A stretch of 64,000 bases of DNA from Cornus controversa (GCA_026545225.1 CM048849.1:55323836-55387835), one strand, 5' to 3'. Positions 23,804 to 36,843 are shown, counted from the stretch's first letter. Numbers and translations are program-made. The notes: generated by a model not told the origin, from the letters alone.

Positions 23804-25007
23804 TGATGTTGTTTTAAAAATAACTCGCAAGTGCATGACTCTATTGGAGAATAGATAGGGAAGAGCGAGGTCGAACCCAATGGAATGTTTTATAAGAAAA
23901 GCTAATAAAAATCTAAATTAATTTAGAACTAACCTAGTTGACCAAATTGATTGGAGAATAAATTATTATACTAAACATGTAAGATTAATTGAAATAAAGA
24001 GATTTATATAAATATAGAAAAAACACTAAGGCATTGGATTCCACCACCATTGGATCCTTGAAGTTCCAATTATTTATTTACTAATTCCCAACTTTAGAGA
24101 AGCAATTTGAAATTCAATATATTGCTTTCTCAAGATTTTGCAATAAAGCCCACATAAAATATATATTCAAAGATAGATTCTTCTTCGCTTAAAAGAGCAA
24201 ACTCTAAGTATCATATGTATCCTCAATATACAAAACATAAGATTAAAAAAATTTACTATCAAAAGCTATAAAATCAAGCATTGATCAATTGAATATAGGA
24301 TTTCTAACTACCAAGAATACATGATATTAATAGTGAAAGTATCAATATTCAATAAATCATATAAAGCAAGAATCATAAACATTAAATCATAATCAAAAGA
24401 ATTAAGTAAACAAAAATTAGTAGTTCATTTCATTAATAGGGTTTCCTCCTCAACATTAGTTGAGGAGTTTAGTTACACATAGTAAAAGAAAAAAAAATAA
24501 ATACATAATGAAATAAAATAAATAAAATCCGGATTGTCTCTGTCTTCTCTGCCTTGACCTCCACTATTTTTTTCTTTTTTATCTCCCCTTTTCTCCTCCC
24601 ATTCTCTCATATTTATAAGGTAGTATGTTCTCCAAGCCAAAGAAGATAGGAAAGTGATGAGAAAATTTTGAAAGAATATTTTCTTTAATTTGTAGCACAA
24701 GTTTGCCCCCAATACGTGTTTTTCACAAATTTTTTTTGAAATACAAAAGGCATGGCCTTTACGTCTTCTTTCCACAGCCTTTGAGTTTTCATTATTCCAA
24801 TATTCGAGCGAAAAGTTATGACCCAAATACTAAGACATACGCAGAGGAGTCTTGGGCTTTATATTTGTTGAATTTGGGCATTTTTCACAAACATCATCAT
24901 AAATCTAAAAAGACAAAAAAACACATTTATTAAATAAAATAATCTAAAATAAATTATTAACAAATATAATTTTGGAGGTTTATCTTGTAAGAATTATGCA
25001 CTTATCA
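23804..25007 (-). mobile_element. Solo LTR (TGAT...ATCA family), unit A copy
   Basis: 1204 bases from TGATGTTGTTTT to GCACTTATCA with a 5-bp duplication ATTCT (23799-23803, 25008-25012). Contains AACTCGCAAGTGCA and a GAGGTCGAACC motif near its left end. No coding region. The same insertion is in unit B, so it happened before the duplication. Confidence 0.85.
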
Positions 25008-26030
25008 ATTCTTTTTCCATGATCATACACTTATTCACAATCATATAATTGACATATAATCATAAAAACTGAATCACAAAATGTCATTTGAAACGGATTC
25101 ATATATGACATACGCGTATAAAAATTAGTTATGTGATCATTCAAGGTTTAGATGTCAATAAATACATGTTCCCAATTGTTTAATTGCTTACATACTATCA
25201 AATGTATTTAGTCCACATTCTGACATGCTTCATTCAAAAGAATCAAAAATAGTCTCTCATTTTTTCCAGGCTCCACATCAACTCAAGGTAGGGGAAATTC
25301 TGCCACTTCCTTGCCATGACTTGAAAAGATATATATATAGACACACACACACACGTAGGATGAGCTCCAGCATACTCAGAAGAAATAACAAAAGCACACC
25401 TCCTAAAGTCTCATGAATAACACATATCACGTAAACATGCTATAAACATATCACATAATAGAAATCATATTATGCACATATCACATATTACAATCATACC
25501 ATGCACCATATGCATTATATGTTTTATGCCATGCCTCTCCTTTGTGTCACACACACAACCGAGAATTTAGACTCTAATAAAGTTTCATCCGTTATTCCAT
25601 TTCCCTTTCCTTAAACGCCTAGACTCTATTGTCGGTCCATTCGATTTTATTTTTGAACTCCATTGTCAATCCATTCGGTGGTTCTCTAATCCCTCTCAAA
25701 TACACCCTCTCACCATATCTACGCAATGCATGGACATTTCATATTTTATGCTCATGCTCTTCTATTCTTATGTCAAATCATTCATTTATCTATGTAAACA
25801 TGCTTTACAATTCATCATGTTCTTTGTGGCATTTTATCAAACATGTAACTCAGATTACCACATATATGCACTTAACATGTTCAAATCTTCACATTTGTAC
25901 ATGTCATTTCATATAATTCACATACTAACCTTCTAAGCACATAATTATACAGTTTATCACAAGAAACCATGCAATTATCACAAGATATACATGTTTAAAC
26001 TTGTAATATACTACTTAAGCATATAAAATT
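25008..26030. repeat. LTR-like AT-rich DNA, end of unit A
   Basis: Contains repeated CATATCACAT-type sequence and is collinear with 42639-44640. It resembles the body of a long gypsy LTR into which the solo LTR inserted, but I cannot define its ends. Bases 25599-25606 are the empty target of the hAT-like element at 43258. No gene seen. Confidence 0.45.
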
Positions 26031-26322
26031 TTTGATAAATATGTTTGCCAAAAATTATTTTGTACAACACATTTTTGCAATGGTAATAGCTCTTTTGATG
26101 AAATTGTGTATCGATCTATTTCAACTCTATTATCCATCCCCACATGCATATAATAAGTCTTATTAAATATATATTCTTTGCAAGTGGACACTAATGCTAA
26201 CTCGAAGCTTAATTAGAGAACAACAGCATGTGCTATATATAGGTTGTATTCTGATTGATCTTGTAATCTTCCTTTTTTTTCTGAGTAGATATGCTAGATG
26301 GAAGGAAACTGATCAATTTAAG

Positions 26323-26361
<39 letters not shown>

Positions 26362-27083
26362 ACAATGATACTATGAAAATTAGTTTACTTGTAAAACAAA
26401 TGGTATTTTTTTTTTTTTTTGGGATAATTTAGCAAAATTTATAAACCAGAATCAAACATGTGAAATGTTCCAAGGATGCATAACTCCTGTATACCAGGGC
26501 TGTAAAATAAAGGCATTTTCGAATAAACCAAAGCAACTAAGTAAGGAAGTAAGGAAACAAAATAAGTGGATAGAAAGAAGAGTAATATATGTATGAGGTG
26601 GTTGTTCTGAGTTGGTAGGTATAGAATTCTATATATATGGGGCACCATGCATTTAAACAAAGTAAGAAGATGGCACCAAAAGATCTTATAAAACTAGAAA
26701 AGAAATAAAGTTCAACTGTTTTGGCAGTTTTTGCCTTTTCTCATAGCTTGACTTCTCATCCCACATCGCTCAGGACATACAGTCAAACTTGTATTATAAG
26801 TGCTTATGAAAGCACTACACAGCCGAGCCTGGTAACGTGGGCTTGTAACTCGAGTGAGGGCACCAAGCGTATTCGGAGGTTGGTCTGACCCGGAAGGTAG
26901 GGGCTTAGTTGGACTAAGCGGTTAGCTCGTCCAGCCCAATTAATTAGTGGGGGCCATGATCTTTGGGCGAAAGCCTGGAGGGTTCTCCGGGCTTTTAGAT
27001 TGGAGGAGGGAGGGTACTGCGTGAGGCTGGTTGCACAGAGCACAGCGAGCACCTCCCGCTTCTGTCGGTGGAAAGGATAATGG
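26031..27083. other. Unit junction and start of unit B, no gene
   Basis: 26031-26257 has no counterpart in unit B, whose end differs, and may match DNA left of the window. From 26258 the sequence copies bases 1-690. A (TA)n run lies at 26333-26358. The GC-richer stretch 26815-27070 (counterpart 430-690) looks like an old transposon fragment that I cannot classify. Confidence 0.5.
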
Positions 27084-27666
27084 TAGGGCTGTAACTCGGT
27101 TAAAGGTACAATTCGAGCTCAATCCTACATATAAAATATTCAACCCTAACTATCCAACCCATTCTTAAATTTTTAAACTCGAATTCGCAACTTAGGTTAG
27201 AAAATCAAGTTAATTCGGATTATTTATATCACTAATCTCCATATTAAAAATTTAAAGTGATCTTTAATAAGTTTCATATTATATTACTCTTAAACACACA
27301 CAAAATTAAGAACTTAATGCAAATTTCTAAAAAATTACAAACAAATTTTTAAGAAATTAATTATCCAAAGTGTTAACATACAATAAATTAAGATTTAAAT
27401 AAATGAAGTTGAAAAGAAAAAAGTTATCATAATTTGAATATCATATATAATATATTTAAAATAAAAAATATGTATAAAAATAATATTACAATTTGGGTTC
27501 GGGTTGGGCTCGGGTTGTTGACACCTCAACCCTAACTCAACCCTAATTAAGTTAGGGTTGAGGTTTTTCAACCCAAGCTCAACCCTAATTATAAAAATAG
27601 TTGCCCAAGCTCATAAAAAATCGGGTTGGGTTGAATTCGGGTTGCCCAACCCAAATTGCACCCCTA
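27084..27666. mobile_element. hAT-like MITE with GGGTTG-rich interior
   Basis: 583 bases from TAGGGCTGTAA to TTGCACCCCTA, with an 8-bp duplication GATAATGG (27076-27083, 27667-27674). No transposase frame. Absent from unit A. Confidence 0.85.
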
Positions 27667-27678
27667 GATAATGGTAAG

Positions 27679-28362
27679 CTAGAAAGCACGGATACTTCGT
27701 ATAGGGGTGCCGTGTCCGTTTCGGACACTCGGACCCTCCTCGGACATGTGTCGGACATTCCGTAGAAGTGTCCTAGATTTTTTTTTTTAGGACACGGCTG
27801 GGACACGGCAAGGACACGCGGGGGACACGGCAAGGTACATTTTGTAATTTTTAAAAGTGCAAAAAACCCCCCTGAACTTTTGCAAAGTTACAAAAAGACC
27901 CCTTTGAACTATTTTTTTAGCATTTCAGCCCCTCATCTTCTAAAAATTGACATATTGACCCCTTGAAATAACTATAATGACATATATCATTTAATATGAC
28001 TATTATGCCCTTTTCTATATAAATATAGTATTTTCTAAAATAAAAAATTTTAAAAATAAAAAATAGTTAGATAAAATTCCTAAATAATAAATTTAGAAAC
28101 AAAAAAAATAAAAAAGCCAATATAATGAACATCCTTTTTGAAAATACATTAATTACTTGATAATAAATTGAAGTATTTGTGTGATTTATTATTTTTTTAT
28201 TGTTAAATTTATGGTATTGTGAATATTGGTTAACTTGTTGAATATATATTAATATATTATTTCATAGCCGTATCCCCGCCGTGTCGTGTCCTGTTTTTTT
28301 GAAATTTGCCGTGTCCGTGTCGTGTCGTACCCGTGTCCCGTGTCCGTGTCCATGCTTCTTAA
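27679..28362. mobile_element. hAT-like MITE, CACGG family
   Basis: 684 bases from CTAGAAAGCACGG to CCATGCTTCTTAA, with an 8-bp duplication ATGGTAAG (27671-27678, 28363-28370). The ends are rich in GTGTCCGTGTC-type repeats. It lies 12 bases from the previous element and their target duplications overlap. Confidence 0.8.
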
Positions 28363-28474
28363 ATGGTAAGTCTCTCCTAATCTGACAAACACTTTATTTA
28401 ATTTTTTTTCTCTCCGTTTATAGTTTTTGCGGTTTTGGCTCTTATGTATAACAAGAAAGGTACAACTATTACTG

Positions 28475-28590
28475 GCATTTGATCTTGTGAAGGTGCACCG
28501 TAATAACAAAAGAAATTTGAATCCCACTACTATTATTGGCATTTGATCTAGTGAAGGTGCACCATAACAACAAAAGAAATTTGAATCAAG
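28475..28590 (-). repeat. Local tandem duplication in the unit B exon-like ORF
   Basis: GGCATTTGATCTTGTGAAGG and the bases after it, down to AAAGAAATTTGAATC, occur twice in a row in unit B but once in unit A (832-880). The reading frame stays open through both copies. Confidence 0.7.
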
Positions 28591-29037
28591 TATGATTGTT
28601 GTTGTGGTCATGCTCCGAATTAGTGGTTCAAAACTACCGGATTGATGATACGCTTGTGGATTATGCTCGACATGTCCACTGGTAGTCATGAGATTTGCTT
28701 GTGCATTGCCTAACTGAGGCTGAGACATGCATGTCCAGTCTAATCCTGTACCATTATGCAAAATGTAAATTATAATTACATAAACGTATAAATAGACTAT
28801 ATAACTTATAACTTCAAGAACATATACTTTTATTTAATGAATCAATACTTTATTTTTCCCCGGGCCCCTTATTCATGCCAATACAATAATAACACAATAT
28901 TTTCTACAAATTACATGAACATATACTTTATTTTTTCTCGGACCCCCTTATTTATGCGAATACAAAACACAATATTTTTTACTAACGTTCTACAGTAAAT
29001 CTTTTTGGCTCAACGATCTATATATCTATCTCTATCT

Positions 29038-30663
29038 CTATCTCTTCTTGGTACCCCATGCGGGTGGAATGCTTTGTTCATTCTTGAAGAAATTAGCAGG
29101 ATCAACCAAGGTCTTCACATGTACCAATCTCTTGAAGTTAGTCTTGAAATACTTGAGACCCCAAATGCTTGCTTGTGTGTAGCTTGTGTTGCCTTTGTTG
29201 TTCACACCCAAGTCAAGATCCCTATAGTTGAGATATGCAGCTCTTGGAGACTTTGAAACATAAGGTTTCATGTAGGCATAGAGGCTTCTGATCCAACTTA
29301 CATGTCTTGCAAACGCCTCTTTGCCTTTTTCATCCCAAAACACCACATAATGAATGTTGTATATAGTCCCAGCTCTATGAGGGAAAGGTGTTTCGGATTC
29401 CGAAATCTCACTCAACCTTCCCCCAAAAGGACTCAACAACATCTCAGCACCATCCACCTCTTCTTCATTATACCTCTGCCATACACCTTCTAGTCCTTTC
29501 TCTGAAATGGGCTCCTTCACATAATCTGACTTTCCTTTGAAATAGTTTATCCCATTAACATCCTTCCTAGGCAACAAAACATCAATGGAGTCTTCACTAG
29601 AGAAACCTGCAAAATAAAGAATCGACTGGATCCAACTCATTTCAATACCATCTTCTTTCACAAAACCCAACTCAGGAAAGCTTTTTTCCATCAATGGAAG
29701 GAGTGTATCAACTCCACCAAGGTACAAGGAAACGAACGAAGCTCGTATCGTTCTTTCACCAGCTGGTTTAGTACTAGAATAATCTATACTTCTTATGAAG
29801 ACTCTCATGAGTAGTTTGTCATCAAATTCGTCTGCAATGTATTGCCACCTGTGGACAAGATTGGTTGCATTCTGTTCCAATGTCCTGCTGACATTGAACA
29901 CTGTCACAGTTGATGGAACAGTGACCAACTTTAACTTCCATGCAAGAATGACTCCAAAGCTGGCACCTCCACCTCCTCTAATGGCCCAAAAGAGCTCTTC
30001 CCCCATGGATTTTCTGTCAAGAATTCGACCATTGACATCGATTACATGAGCGTCGATGATATTATCAACAGCAAGGCCGTGTTCACGCGACAGCATGCTA
30101 TACCCTCCCCCACTGATGTGTCCACCGACACCCACCGTGGGGCAAACACCTGCCGGAAAGGCAAGAGTCCTGCTCTTCGAGGCAATGGTGTGGTAGACTT
30201 CACCGAGTGTTGCCCCAGCTTGAACCCATGCAGTGCTCTTTTCAATGTCAATAGTGATATTTCGAAGGTTTATCAGATCAACAATGACAAATGGGACTTG
30301 AGAAACATAAGAAAGGCCCTCGTAGTCATGTCCTCCGCTTCGGACTCTTATCTGCAAGCCATATTTTTTGGAACAATATATGGCTGCCTGAATGTGAGAC
30401 TCATGCAGAGCTTCGACAATGACATGGGGTTTGGGGGTACTTGGTGTTATGAATCTAAGGTTTTGTTTCAAGGAATCCAATATGGATAGATAGGAGGAGT
30501 TGTTTGGGGTGTAAATGACTTTGGAGATTGATGATGCGGAATTATCAGAATGATGGGAAAGGCATTGAAGAAAATCTTCATGGGTTTGATCAGCATAAAC
30601 TACCCACAAAATTGAGAAAACAATACAAACAAGTGAAAACAAAGAAGTTCTCGCTGTCTTCAT
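29038..30663 (-). CDS. BBE-like FAD-linked oxidoreductase, copy B
   Basis: Second intact 541-residue BBE-like gene, the unit B counterpart of 1354-2979. It keeps the signal peptide, His112 and Cys174 for bicovalent FAD, Val177 at the oxygen gate, YNIHY with His438, and [10 protein letters not shown]. Counting from the MKTARTS start, 11 residues differ from copy A: S19L, H25D, T44S, A199V, K279E, N294D, V301A, V434I, D445E, R504K and Y515H. None touches a flavin-binding residue. The frame opens at 30708, but the TATA box at 30716-30726 favours ATG 30663 or 30672. Flanking DNA carries many more indels than the coding region, so the coding part appears to be under selection or homogenised. Role inferred: secreted or vacuolar flavin oxidase of specialised metabolism, substrate unknown. 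Confidence 0.93.
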   Translation of the reverse strand: MKTARTSLFSLVCIVFSILWVVYADQTHEDFLQCLSHHSDNSASSISKVIYTPNNSSYLSILDSLKQNLRFITPSTPKPHVIVEALHESHIQAAIYCSKKYGLQIRVRSGGHDYEGLSYVSQVPFVIVDLINLRNITIDIEKSTAWVQAGATLGEVYHTIASKSRTLAFPAGVCPTVGVGGHISGGGYSMLSREHGLAVDNIIDAHVIDVNGRILDRKSMGEELFWAIRGGGGASFGVILAWKLKLVTVPSTVTVFNVSRTLEQNATNLVHRWQYIADEFDDKLLMRVFIRSIDYSSTKPAGERTIRASFVSLYLGGVDTLLPLMEKSFPELGFVKEDGIEMSWIQSILYFAGFSSEDSIDVLLPRKDVNGINYFKGKSDYVKEPISEKGLEGVWQRYNEEEVDGAEMLLSPFGGRLSEISESETPFPHRAGTIYNIHYVVFWDEKGKEAFARHVSWIRSLYAYMKPYVSKSPRAAYLNYRDLDLGVNNKGNTSYTQASIWGLKYFKTNFKRLVHVKTLVDPANFFKNEQSIPPAWGTKKR

Positions 30664-30715
30664 GATCAACATTTCTTTGATGATTTTGTATATAAGAAAG
30701 ACATGCAATTAGTCT

Positions 30716-30726
30716 GCTATTTATAG
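30716..30726 (-). promoter_or_regulatory. TATA box of BBE copy B
   Basis: Same CTATAAATAGC element on the minus strand and the same distance to the ATG as in copy A. Confidence 0.65.
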
Positions 30727-31344
30727 CCCTGGGGTGTGGTAGATTGTTTGAAAATGGAACATGCAATAGATTTGTCGGCTAATGGATAGGTATTCCATTT
30801 TTTTAGCTTAACGTGACTGTTCAATATATAGTTTCTTGTTGAAATTTTTTCTCTTAATCATTGCCATGCATATGTACGAGTAGAAAAAAATGATGAGGAT
30901 CAAATTTTGAAGCATATATGGGTTCCGTAGTCTATAGGTGGTTACGTGTACGAAAGTATATTTTCATAGAGATATAGTTCTAAATGATCTGAGTGTTTTT
31001 GGTAGAGATGATAGCTATTTTTTTTTTATATATATTATTATTATTTTGTTTCTGAGCATTCAGATTAGTAACCTATATATGTAAATAAATTTATAATCAA
31101 TTAGTTTGGTTGGAAAATTATATTGTCGCCAACTCTGATCGAATTTGTTTGTATTGTTGTACCCAAAATCCTAGCAAAAGCATGATGATATAGAACTGAT
31201 TTCTGAAGTCTCTTTGATCCGCCAAAAGTTGAAACTGATATGCTGAGACATTTTTTGTGACAGATTCGAAGAGCCCGTTTTGATCAAATTAAAAAGACCT
31301 TTGCTCATAACATACTATACCATTTTTTTTTGTCATGAATCATA

Positions 31345-31829
31345 TATTTAAAAGACAAGACTCTACTGTCGCAACATGCACATTTCATTGTGAAGCTACC
31401 TAAAGCTTCATACCTTCTTATCCTTTCCACCAAAAATGCTCAATGTAATTTGCAGATAAAAAATAATACATTTTTTTTAACTTATCCAGGTCCATAGGAT
31501 CTAACACCTTATCTGACACATGGACTGTCTTTGGATGATCAATACACTGGGTGAATTGAACCGGGACATCAATTTATCAGGACCACATAATTTATTTAAC
31601 TGAAATTTATCAGGATGGGACTTCACCACTACTTAAAACCACACATTTAATTTGTTTGCACACAGGTCTTTCTTGGTTGCTTGTTCGAATTATTGTCCAG
31701 TGCTGCACAAACACTTTTTTTTTTTTCTTCATCTCCACCGCCATCATGCTAAAACCACACATTTCACATTTTCATTTCTTTTCTTTGAAATGTTACTCAT
31801 TCCTAACACGCATACGCACACGCAAACGA

Positions 31830-31869
<40 letters not shown>

Positions 31870-33276
31870 ACATACTTTTCAGTCCGTATATTTTATCTGT
31901 ATATTTCTACAGACACGCATATATATCTACACTCACAGAAGAACTATTAAAATTTTTTTTCCACTCCTGTGCATTGAATGGTCCAGTGCACAGAGTAGGT
32001 GGAATCAGTCACAGAGGGTTTGGAATATACCTGCACTGGAACATCTGTGATACCCCTGAAATTTTCATGGAGTGGTGAAATAAGAAAATTTGAAGAATAA
32101 AGACATGTTGAGTGGGTTGAAGACGCAACATAAAAGAATTGACATGTGTGCTGCCACGTGTCAAGTGAGGATTTGGTCTCCAAATTAGACCGATGTACTT
32201 GGATGGACATGAAAGAAATACGTAGTATACTGATTGATACATGACTTATGATATATATATTCAACAGGCCCCCAAAAAAAAAAAAAAATTTTTAAATAGT
32301 ACACGAAGATTAATTAAAAATTCTAATTTGGGCCCTCTCAAATCTTTTCAAAACACTCATATGTATTGACCCTATACAGAGAATCTTAAAATAAATTTAA
32401 CTTGTGTTCCATTAAAAATTATATAAAAAAATTAAACTTAAACCTTATAACCATATTTTCAAACATCCAAATATTGTGAAATAAAAATTTTAGTTCATTA
32501 GCATTGTAATACTTATTACAATAAATCGTTATTTCATTTACATATACACATGTACAATATCTATTATATTAATTCAAAAGAGAAATACAGTAATGTCCCT
32601 CATATTTAATAAAAATGCATAAACCTTTCTTATCAAATATTTTTGTAAATTGATGTTTACAAGAAAAACATGTAGAATTATATCAATCTTCATTTGCTAA
32701 ATGACAAATTGAAAGGAGGAAAAACAAGTGTTGTGAGATTGTAAACCACAACAATGATCATATATACTAAAACTTTTAATGGTTATTTACTAACAAATAA
32801 CAAATTTTATGACTAATTTATGTATAAGCCACTAAAAAATAATCTTGCTTTTGTTAAAACTTGTGAGATTTTGTTTAGTTAAAATCATTATTTTTTTTAA
32901 TCAAATATATCTTTCCGAAGTGGAATCAAATTACTCAAAATCTTTTTCTAAAAATTGAATTTTTGAAAAATTGAAACAATTAATTGTTGAAGGAAAATTG
33001 GTTTCCTAGTTTTTTTTTCTTTACCTCTTCACTTTTTAGTTGTAACTTATCGTTTCATCTTCTCAATTTTTTTTTTTCTCACATCAATTTGTGGTCTAAT
33101 TATTTAAGTTGCATTTTTCTCAATTTTGAAAAAAAAAATTCCTGAACAAACTTCTCAAGATATATAACACTATAACTAAAATTTAAAAAAATCATATTAC
33201 AATTGGTTGCTAATATTTTTAAATTTTAATTACATAATGTAATTTTCGCCCCAAAATAAATTTCCTAGCTCCGCCC

Positions 33277-33280
<4 letters not shown>
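31345..33280. other. Unit B-specific inserts around the half hairpin
   Basis: About 480 bases (31345-31830) are absent from unit A at the matching point near 4245. A second block, 32265-33280, begins GGCCCCC plus an A run and ends CTCCGCCCCTC. It replaces the right arm of the hairpin. That end signature recurs in plant repeats, but I cannot assign a class. No gene seen. Confidence 0.5.
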
Positions 33281-33316
<36 letters not shown>

Positions 33317-34029
33317 ACAAAGGCTGGGAGAAGGCAATTTGGTTTTAAAATGTTTATGGGAGTGAACAAAGAGAGGGCACGTGTATTGGTCCACGGAGGG
33401 GCAAGAGATAAGTGTCAAAACTACTTGGAATCTGTCACTACTTTATCCATATTCAGGTTAATGAATAAAAAAAAAACAAAAAATAAAATAAAATAAAATA
33501 AGAATAAAACCAAACCAGGTGGCAGAGATATGAGTGCATGGGTGATTGGTGTTGAACAGTGGACGGATGTCACTGCTTCTGTGTATAAAAATATTTTTAC
33601 AAATATTCTACTAAAAATGATATAATAGTGGGTAGGGTCGAATCACTCTCAAGTAAAAATCAGTAACGAGTCTCAAATTCAAAATCTTAATTTTTTGGAA
33701 GCAAAGTAATTATTTAAAAATAAATTTTTGATTTTTTTAATAATAAAAACTACTACTAAATATATTTAATCAAATGATGAAAAATTTTTCAAGGAAATAG
33801 AATCCACTGTCACAGATCCATACAAATAAAGTTTCTAATATTTTTATCTAATTTTTCTTCCAATAATTAATACACTTCATCAATTCAATTAAAACTCGAA
33901 AAGATGAAGGAAATTATGGCATAAAAAAATATTTGATTATATATGAGAGAACATTTTTTTTATTTAATCTTATGTACCTTTACTTGGTAAATAGAGGTAG
34001 ACATTATTCGAATTACCATTATTTGTCAA

Positions 34030-36843
34030 TAAAATATTCCTACAAAATTTTGAGCATGAGGTGGTCAATCTCATACACAAAATCTGAATGATACTAACAA
34101 CTGATAACAACAAGCATAGAGGACAAAAGATAGAATAAAATAACTGAGTGCGTGTCTGGTAATACAAATTGGAAATCCCGTAACCCGAGGACCCCTTAAC
34201 CAGAAAAAAAAATAAAAGTTTGCAACTCTAAATTAAAACCAATAACCAAAGTCTCCATAAAGTTCATGGTTTGAATTCTTGAAGACAGATAAATTTCTAC
34301 CCTGAGACTGATGAGAAGAGATGTCTGCCACAACCAACCCTAAAATTCTATCATCGCGGTGGAACCTGTCTGAGACTTGAAATATTAACAAAGGGGGTTA
34401 AACCCACGAGCAAGTCCTATCTACTACATCCCAATCAGAGAACCAATATACATACCTACAGTATGAGGGACACAAGAGGAATATATAAATATAACATACA
34501 AGTCCTTCCTTAACCAGTTCATGTTTTCAAAACAATAGTCATCCTTTAGAGTGTTCTATCAAAACCCTTATCATGCAAAAGTGAACACATTCTTTAAGTT
34601 TAGAAAAAATTAAACATAAACATGTATAATATCAAGTTTAAGCAATCCTGACATACCACCATTTTTATCCTTTGATACCTTAATAGGTATATGTATAAAC
34701 ATACTGGTCATTCCATATCTAGTTCATATTTTCATAAATAAAAATCATCTTATACATTGTCCCAACAAGCCCTTATCATTCAACAATGAATACATTCTTT
34801 AAGTTCAAAATAAAGGAACATATGCATATATTTTATTAAGTTAAAGCAATGCTGACATGCTCCTGAAAATTCTTACATGCCTCCTTAATTTGAAATACCT
34901 TAATAGGTATTGACAATCCTGACATGCCCGGCAATTCTTACATGTCTCCTTTAATTTTAAATACCTTAATAGGTATTGGCAATCCTAACATGTCTCGCAA
35001 TCCTTACATGCCTCATTTAATTTTAAATACCTTAATAGGTATTGTCAAACCTGACATACCTCGGCAATCCTTACATGTCTCCCAAACCAACTTGTAACAT
35101 GAATAAGAAAAGGGTGCACAATTATTGAAAATGCACAAGACATAAGAATTTAAATAATCAGATATCCAATCATCACAAGGAGATAACTCATTCACAATTA
35201 AACTAAACCAAGTATATCGTGGATCAATGTAACTTTAAGGAAAAAACAGTTAAAATAAAATAAAATAACACAAACATCCATTATAGGAGCAAATACACAA
35301 CCAAGCCTCTAAGGTATCCAAATCTTCTAGGGAGTCTAAACCTAACTCTAATCTAGGTTTTTGGGTCTTTTCTGCTTCTAAGAACCCTATTTAATCATTC
35401 TGGAATTTTCTAGAATTTTCGAGAATTTAAAAACATATTTTCTTCTAGTAAAAAGAAAATAAAACATAATTTGAAGCATACTTTTACAACCGATACAATC
35501 ACAAGGGAAACTCATTTTCACTTGAAATTTAAAACCCAAGTGTATTTCATCGCTACAAAGTTACCAGAATTTTTTTAGAATTTTTTGAAATTTTAAAATA
35601 TTTTCTAAAATAAAAGGAGGTGAAAAACCTACATTTTAGACACTAAAAAAAATTAATTGAACTACAAGGGGACCTCATTTAGACATAAAAATTTAAACCC
35701 AAGTTCATTTAACATCCAGAAAGTTACAGTAAAAATTTGAGAATTTTTTGAAATATTTAAATATTTTTAAAAAATGATTTTTTTGAAATTTCAACCCCTA
35801 GCTTGCGTGCACTGTTCATACTCGTAGACAGTCCCTTTCCGGCCACTTTCCGGCCTCCGTTCGACCCAAATTTTATATCGATCTTCTCCTCTCATAGTAA
35901 GCTATCTATTGGTACCAAAAGCCCCATCAAAAACGTCCCGAAACAAAAAACCCCAAATCACAACTTTTAGGGTTCTTCAACAAATTTTTAAAAAAATTAA
36001 ATTTAAATTCCTCCATGATCTATTCCCAAATGTTCAAGGGTAAATTTAATCCAACAAGAACCACTCAACAAACCCCAAATTGCTACAATAAACGTCCACA
36101 AATTTAAACTTAACATATCATTATACTTATCGTATACATGTATACATGTATGTATGTATCTATATGTGTGTAAATAAATAATCAAGATCAATCCTCAATT
36201 GCCAATTTAATTTCACAAACATCATAATCAACAGAAAAAAATCAGATTTATAAAAATCAATTTTATACCAAAATGAAATATTTTAAATATATATATAACA
36301 AACAATTTACACATTACAGGATTTAGTCTATGTATACAGATTCAAAGGGGAAGAGAAAAATCGAACCTGCCTTTTCGATGATTCAAAACACGTCCACACG
36401 ATCGCTCCTTCTCTCCATCATCTCTTTCGTCTACACTCTAAGTTTCTATGCATAAGCTAACGGTAGAAACCCTAATCCCCTCTTTTCTTTTCTTTTATTG
36501 TTATTTTTTTTCAGAAAACTAATTAAGACTAAATAAAATTAAAAGGAAAAATTAATAAAACAAACCCTATCCCATCAAAAATAAGTACACCTAGTCCAAT
36601 CATTCTAGCCCAACTCAACCCAGATTCCTCCCTAGCCCAATCCAAAATTAAAATAAAGAAAATACAAATACCCAGTCCAAATAAAATAAAATGAAATAAA
36701 ATAAAAATAAAGTAAATTACACCATAATATTTAAAGCACTCAAAGAATTTAATCCAACCAATAAAGCAATTTAATTTAACTAATAAAAGAAGTAAAGCAT
36801 TTAAATTAAAATTAAAAGACCTTCAAAATTATGGGGTATTACA
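34030..36843 (-). mobile_element. Solo gypsy LTR in unit B
   Basis: 2814 bases from TAAAATATTCC to GGGTATTACA (minus-strand sense TGTAATACCC...), with a 5-bp duplication GTCAA (34025-34029, 36844-36848). Related to the 3.4-kb LTRs in unit A but of a separate subfamily. Unit A has the empty site at 5425-5429 (GACAA there). Confidence 0.93.
34640..35090. repeat. Hairpin-bearing tandem array in the solo LTR
   Basis: Four or five units with AATACCTTAATAGGTATT (7-bp stem, 4-base loop) followed by GGCAATCCTGACATGCC-like text, as in the other LTR subfamily. Confidence 0.8.

Larger units (their letters stand above)
1..26030. repeat. Unit A of a large tandem segmental duplication
   Basis: Base 1 aligns with base 26258, and collinear similarity with unit B continues in blocks: 1-7400 with 26258-39100, 19770-20135 with 39775-40110, and 22515-26030 with 40150-44640. 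Insertions specific to one unit break the alignment. The right edge lies inside LTR-like DNA. The left edge probably lies outside the window, so the true unit start is unknown. Confidence 0.9.

Noticed and set aside
31652..32078. 132- and 140-codon ORFs in unit B
   Set aside because: They read through a (TA)n run and low-complexity DNA, and unit A does not keep them.
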